The position numbers and the translations under genes are program-made. A stretch of DNA of 64,000 nt from Algoriphagus ornithinivorans (GTDB lineage Bacteria; Bacteroidota; Bacteroidia; Cytophagales; Cyclobacteriaceae), in contig NZ_FOVW01000003.1 in the NCBI RefSeq assembly GCF_900115305.1, positions 62,001 to 126,000 on the forward strand. Direction: 5' to 3'. Below the pieces are notes generated by a model. That model was given only the letters and a program-made list of their open reading frames with translations, ran no database searches and was not told where the DNA came from. Numbering within the stretch: the stretch's first letter is position 1; each line of letters opens with the position of its first letter. Positions 60,021 through 64,000 of the stretch are shown in pieces.

Positions 60021-60821
60021 TTAGGGTATAATCATCTGTTCCAAGTCAGTTTGATCTCCTCTCCAAATATTGAGATCAATTCGTTCCCCAATACCTGGAA
60101 GGCTTCCCTTCTCTGTAAACTGCCAAATCAACCACCCGCGGGTTTGAGGCTCTTGAACTCGATTATAATTAGCAACCCAAATTGGATATTGATCAAATCC
60201 CTGATTGTGCAGTACATCCCAGAAAAACTTATCTCCAGTATAAATCATGGGTTTTACCTTGTAATGAGCCTCCACGATTTTTAACCAATTCTTCAGACCC
60301 TCTCTTAATTTTTCCTTGGGCTGGATAGTACTGTGCTTTTCAATATCCAGCACAGGAATCAAATCCCCTTTAACAAGCTTGGTATTTCTGATGAAGTTTT
60401 GAGCTTGCTTACTACTATTTTCATTTGGGCGGTAATAATGATAAGCCCCTCTTTTCACAGGTAAATTAGAAAAGCCTTTCCAATTCTGTTGGAATCTTGC
60501 ATCTATCCCGTCTTCGCCCATTGTAGCTCTCACAAAAACAAATTGTACACGTTGATTTTCAAGTTGCAATTGGAGCCCGGCAAAATTGATCCTGCCTTGA
60601 TATTGACTGACATCTATTCCCAAAATGCCTACTGGGAAATTTCTAAAAACGTGCTGCAACTTCAGTTCCTCTCTAAAAGGAGGGGCGCTTCTGGTGTACT
60701 CACCTAAACTCCGATTGATCTTCTTTTGAAATGTCGAAAGAAAAAGACCAATACCAACTAAGAGAAAAAATAAAACAACGATGATCCAGGACCAAAAATC
60801 TGAATTTTTCTTTCGGGGCAT
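60021..60821 (-). CDS. GH25-family lysozyme (muramidase), membrane-anchored
   Basis: A 266-residue protein: basic N-terminus, one membrane helix (about residues 11-30) and a GH25 domain from about 64. Catalytic acids lie in 'GILGIDVSQYQG' (Asp70) and 'VLDIEKH' (Asp159, Glu161). 'GAYHYYRP' near 125 and 'WLIWQFTEKG' near 235 are family signatures. GH25 enzymes cut the beta-1,4 bond of peptidoglycan glycan strands. The anchor places it in the periplasm, so it could serve wall turnover or compete with other cells. Confidence 0.92.
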   Translation of the reverse strand: MPRKKNSDFWSWIIVVLFFLLVGIGLFLSTFQKKINRSLGEYTRSAPPFREELKLQHVFRNFPVGILGIDVSQYQGRINFAGLQLQLENQRVQFVFVRATMGEDGIDARFQQNWKGFSNLPVKRGAYHYYRPNENSSKQAQNFIRNTKLVKGDLIPVLDIEKHSTIQPKEKLREGLKNWLKIVEAHYKVKPMIYTGDKFFWDVLHNQGFDQYPIWVANYNRVQEPQTRGWLIWQFTEKGSLPGIGERIDLNIWRGDQTDLEQMIIP

Positions 60822-61184
60822 AGAAGGATTAAAAACTCTCGTAAATATGAAAAAAGAATATTTAATTCGAAAGACCTCTAAGTTAATCTAAGTGATTTAG
60901 GTCAGATTAGACAGACTGAATCAAGCAGGAAGCTTGGTGCCAAAATTTAAAACCTCCACAATCTATTTTCTCATGATAAATTGAAGCGCATAGAAATTCC
61001 TGTGGTTAAAATTCAATACTAAATTCTATACAGAAATCTTGCCGTTCAATTTGAGATTTCTTATCGGTTTGGGGTGAGTGAAAAGCGAAGAATCAGCGGA
61101 GGGATAACTTTTTGAATTTGGAGTTGTATTGGATAGAGGAGAATTAAATAATTAAGAAGCTGGAAAAAATAATAAAAACATTTT
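60822..61184. other. Intergenic region without a visible gene
   Basis: No credible frame, tRNA or strong hairpin was found on either strand. A weak inverted pair (TCTAAGTTAATCTAA with TTAGGTCAGATTAGA) lies near 60878-60911. Confidence 0.5.
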
Positions 61185-61622
61185 TTAAAAAGAGCAAAAG
61201 CGATTTTTGATTTTTTCAATCGAATTTTTTCGAATCCTCTGGGTTACTAGAAATGATAATATCAATGTCAGCCAAAGCCAATATTCGTATTCAAACGCCC
61301 ACATTATAAAAATTGGAATGATCATAATCCATTCAAGAAATAAAATAGTCCAAGTTTTTTCTTTGATAAAATTGAAGGCAAGGGTATCTAAGAGGCAAAT
61401 TGAAATATAAAATCCTCCAATAATGAAAAGCCCATAGGTAAAGAAAAGAATTGGGATTGCCAGAGGACTAAAAAACAAGATTACATTCCAATTCTCCCCT
61501 GCAAAGCCTTCTAGTCTTAAAATACTAAAAAGGATAAAGCTTAAATAAGTTGTAAAATAAAATCCAAGAAGATGAACCCAATTGGTAAAAATGATTTGAA
61601 AAGTCATTTTTATTCTATCCAT
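61185..61622 (-). CDS. Small polytopic membrane protein of unknown function
   Basis: A 145-residue protein with four hydrophobic segments (about residues 13-33, 45-70, 73-90 and 96-130) and a basic tail ('RIRKNSIEKIKNRF'). It is AT-rich and Phe/Ile/Trp-rich. I do not recognise the family. It stands alone between an intergenic stretch and a GH13 remnant. Confidence 0.6.
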   Translation of the reverse strand: MDRIKMTFQIIFTNWVHLLGFYFTTYLSFILFSILRLEGFAGENWNVILFFSPLAIPILFFTYGLFIIGGFYISICLLDTLAFNFIKEKTWTILFLEWIMIIPIFIMWAFEYEYWLWLTLILSFLVTQRIRKNSIEKIKNRFCSF

Positions 61623-61750
61623 ATTATTAATTGCTTTAGATAAAAAATTATTTAGGTTTTGGATTAAAAGGATTTTGGCCCAGATTTATGAGATCGGAAA
61701 TTACCAAAAAGTAAATCTGAATCTTTTCTGAGCAAACCTGCGGGATACAA

Positions 61751-62134
61751 TCACCTCACCTCAAAAACCGCAGACTCCCATGGCCCAAAATCCAAATCAA
61801 TTTCAGCCCCTTCATCCGTTACTCGAAGCGTAGTCCTTTTCTTCCCAAACATCAGCTCTTTGATCTCCCTTTCGCCGGGTTCCAAGTTCCAAGCCTTGAA
61901 CAGTTCCGGAGATAGTTTAAGTGTCGTTTTCACCGATTGGAATTCATCAAAATTGGTCACCACAATCAGCTTCTGACTTTCATCCCATCGGGCAAAAGCG
62001 AAGGCTTTATCTGTGTATGCTGGATTTTGTTGACGGTTGAAAGAATGTAATTCCAAATATTCTCCCATCAGTGCGGAGCTGTTTCTGGTGAAGTTCAGCA
62101 CTTCGGAGTAGTAGTTTCGTGGTGCTTGTTCATT
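61751..62134 (-). pseudogene. C-terminal remnant of a GH13 alpha-amylase-family gene
   Basis: The fragment 'RNYYSEVLNFTRNSSALMGEYLELHSFN' continuing to 'DFGPWESAVFEVR' has the typical end of an alpha-amylase-family enzyme: the last barrel helix and the C-terminal beta domain. A TAA at 62135-62137 closes the frame upstream and no catalytic residues (Asp/Glu/Asp) remain. The first in-frame start is GTG 62101. I read it as the remaining 3' end of a deleted gene. Confidence 0.75.
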
Positions 62135-62279
62135 TTATGAATATTGTCCCTGAAGGAGTAATTATAATATCAATTTTAGTGATTATAAGTAAAATGGCTA
62201 ATAAGAAAAACTAAAAAAAAAATTAACTGAAAGTTTGATACTAAAATTACAGACATTAGGTTTAAGAGAATTACATCAC

Positions 62280-63565
62280 ATGAAAAAATTAATTTTCTTT
62301 TGCCTATCATTTTTCGTTGCATTAGAAGGTGTTTCCCAGAGCTGCGGAGACGATGGATTTTGGAAAATTGGTAGCCAATTTGGTACCCAACGACTTTCCT
62401 CCAATTGTGGAGATTTTATTTGCCATGGATTTGCAGCAGCATATTGGGAAGAAGGGTTTATACAAGGAACTTCCTTGAATTCAACTAATCCTGGAATCGT
62501 AAACGTAAAAACTCAATATACTCAATCGGGGGGTGGTCCCACAGAAACATACTTTCGGGATTCTCCACTCTATGTGCAAGTCTGTGGTCAAAGTCTCTCG
62601 AATATAGACGTCGTAACTCAAGTATATGGGTCAAGTCCTGGGTTTCATTCCTTGGTTAGAGATCGAAATACCATTTTCAACCCTAAATTTATTTCAAAGT
62701 ACGGTACTGAAAGTCCGGTAATCAGGCATAACTTCAATTCCACCTGGTATGAACTCAATAATGCCAGCAAAACTGAACCTGACAAATATTATGTTTATTT
62801 AGGAAAATTAAAAACTGAGTACTACGTTCCAAAAGGTCAGATAAAACCCATTTCATTACTATCAAAGCCGGGGGCTACCTATTCTTGGTCCATAATAGGG
62901 CCTCCCGGAATAGTGTCGTTTACCTCGGCTACCAATGGAGCGTCTGTTTCCCTACAGGGTGATTCCTTTGGTACTACACAGGTTAAAGTCACTGTTTCTG
63001 GTTGTTCAGGAATTCCCCCAAAAGAACAGATTATTACGATTATTGTCCCTGCGATAAACATATCAGGGACCTATACCACGTCCAACTCAACGAATCTACT
63101 TTGGGAAATGGAAATCAGGTACCTTCAGGAAATATATCCACCTATCTATCTATGACGGGGATAAATAATTTTGTTTGGGAGAGATACCAAGGAAATCTTC
63201 CTTTTTGGGCACATACCAATCAGATGCATTTCACAATGCAATCTGGTAACTACGTTTCATTTCGAATATATGCGCGAAGCTCCAGCAATGATACCTTGGC
63301 TGTGAGAAATGTGACCTATTACAATTATGGTAACTTTAGCCTTTACCCTAATCCGAGTAGTTCAAGCATCAGCATCAAGAGCGACTATAAAGGCCCCATG
63401 GATTTGGAGATCATCCCACTATATAAAAGCAGTAAAATTCTTGAATTTAAGGTTGCCGCTGATGAAAAAGTGGATATACATGATCTTCCAAAGGGAGATT
63501 ACCTTGTCAGAGTAAGAATAGGTGAGGATTTGGTTTTGGAATCTAGATTGATAAAAAATGAATAA
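62280..63565 (+). pseudogene. T9SS-exported protein gene with a frameshift near 63100
   Basis: The first frame starts at ATG 62280 with signal peptide MKKLIFFCLSFFVALEGVSQ-S and continues through a Cys-containing N-terminal region ('SSNCGDFICHGFAAAYWEEGF') and a PKD-like beta domain ('PGATYSWSIIGPPGIVSF') to about 63100. It then runs on to a stop at 63153. The adjoining frame continues the protein from about 63101 ('GNGNQVPSGNISTYLSMTGI') to 63565 and ends with a type IX secretion sorting domain ('FSLYPNPSSSSISI'). One more T in the TTT run at 63100-63102 would join them into a product of about 428 residues. Either a recent mutation or a sequence error. Confidence 0.75.
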
Positions 63566-64000
63566 GGCTCCTCTATTGTTTATTATACTTTCAATCTTAT
63601 CAGCGGAAGCTTTTTCACAACAGAAATTCTTTGAAAAAATCGAATTCGGTTTTTCCGGTGGACTGGCTGTACCGGTTGGTCATTTTAAGGAAATTTCTAT
63701 CACTCCATCCTTGGAACCTGTCCCGCCAGGCTCTAGTCCGGAGAGATTTCAGGGATTTCTCAAAAATGAAGGAGGCCAAGCACAACTGGGATACAGTCTG
63801 GGACTAAACCTGAGCTATCATCTCACTTCTTCGGTATTTATTAGCCTAAATTATCTTAAAACCAAACATTCCATAGATACCCGTCCACAACAAATCTATT
63901 ACGATGCCAATTTTAAATCCGAAATTGATTTAAATGGAGTGCCATTTGAAGTTCCGGGAAGATTGGAAAGCGACCCTTATCGCGCTAATCTTTTTTATTT
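63558..64000 (+). CDS. Outer-membrane beta-barrel-like protein, 5' part (truncated by window edge)
   Basis: ATG 63558 overlaps the stop of the T9SS gene by 8 nt and the frame runs open to the window end (147 codons). Signal peptide MNKAPLLFIILSILSAEAFSQ is followed by 'FGFSGGLAVPVGHFKEIS' and 'GYSLGLNLSYHLTSSVFISLNYL', matching the barrel protein at 58764 in layout. The overlap suggests co-expression with the secreted protein upstream. Confidence 0.8.
   Translation, partial: MNKAPLLFIILSILSAEAFSQQKFFEKIEFGFSGGLAVPVGHFKEISITPSLEPVPPGSSPERFQGFLKNEGGQAQLGYSLGLNLSYHLTSSVFISLNYLKTKHSIDTRPQQIYYDANFKSEIDLNGVPFEVPGRLESDPYRANLFY

Noticed and set aside
1..64000. CRISPR arrays, tRNA and rRNA genes, insertion-sequence transposases, prophage or conjugation genes
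   Set aside because: No regularly spaced identical repeats with unique spacers, no tRNA-like cloverleaf with TTCGANTC arm in a plausible context, and no transposase, integrase or phage structural motifs were seen.

Overview
The window looks like chromosomal DNA from a Bacteroidota bacterium, most likely a marine or soil Cytophagales relative (Cyclobacteriaceae-like; the genus is inference only). Supporting signs are promoters of the Bacteroidota form TTG-N19-TAnnTTTG, a TonB-dependent receptor with a carboxypeptidase-like N-terminal domain, gliding-type ABC transporter genes (gldA-gldF-gldG), a type IX secretion sorting domain, many short lipoproteins and outer-membrane barrels, and a division cluster in the Bacteroidota order.

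Layout. 1-1182: 5' part of a TonB-dependent receptor (minus). 1376-3279: lipoprotein, purine nucleoside phosphorylase, FMN reductase. 3283-18668: an intact division and cell-wall (dcw) operon on the minus strand, mraZ-rsmH-ftsL-ftsI-murE-mraY-murD-ftsW-murG-murC-ftsQ-ftsA-ftsZ, mostly coupled by 4-nt overlaps, with MraZ boxes and a promoter at its head. 19105-21550: a BlaR1/BlaI-type membrane peptidase and repressor with three operator palindromes. 21584-26269: two redox enzymes (SDR, Old Yellow Enzyme), an NRDE protein, a YpdA-like flavoprotein and an RluA pseudouridine synthase. 26270-28675: repeat-rich stretch with a phosphohistidine phosphatase-like lipoprotein and a propeller lipoprotein flanked by a duplicated 3' end of glpR. 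28676-33382: glycerol regulon glpR / glpD-glpK-glpF. 33526-36448: two paralogous M20 amidohydrolases. 36577-42003: SDR, gldA-gldF-gldG, dnaN.

42185-51677 is more plastic: a propeller lipoprotein, VF530, VOC and AhpD-like proteins, an AraC regulator, an ECF sigma factor with a membrane partner, a divergent membrane protein, a PD40 lipoprotein, a vapBC toxin-antitoxin pair and a serine hydrolase. Dispersed hairpin repeats separate them. 51846-53799 holds a lipoprotein/outer-membrane barrel pair whose first gene carries a nine-G tract at its signal peptide. 53802-58742: Tat-exported sugar isomerase-like and Gfo/Idh/MocA oxidoreductase, a 46-residue membrane protein and a formylglycine sulfatase. 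58764-64000: barrel proteins, a decayed sulfatase copy, a GH25 lysozyme, a membrane protein, a GH13 C-terminal remnant, a frameshifted T9SS cargo gene and a partial barrel gene.

The observations I rate highest are: (1) two divergent copies of TGTAACAAT-N12-YACTCTAA between the ECF sigma operon and a membrane-protein gene, which look like the sigma factor's own promoters; (2) the poly-G tract that places a lipoprotein signal peptide one nucleotide out of frame with its gene, suggesting phase variation; (3) a murG that lacks any ATG/GTG/TTG start upstream of its essential N-terminal motif; (4) three phased BlaI-type operators serving a membrane peptidase with a six-unit 18-residue helical repeat; (5) paired 145-bp composite repeats bracketing the PD40/vapBC segment, one inserted inside the loop of another repeat family.
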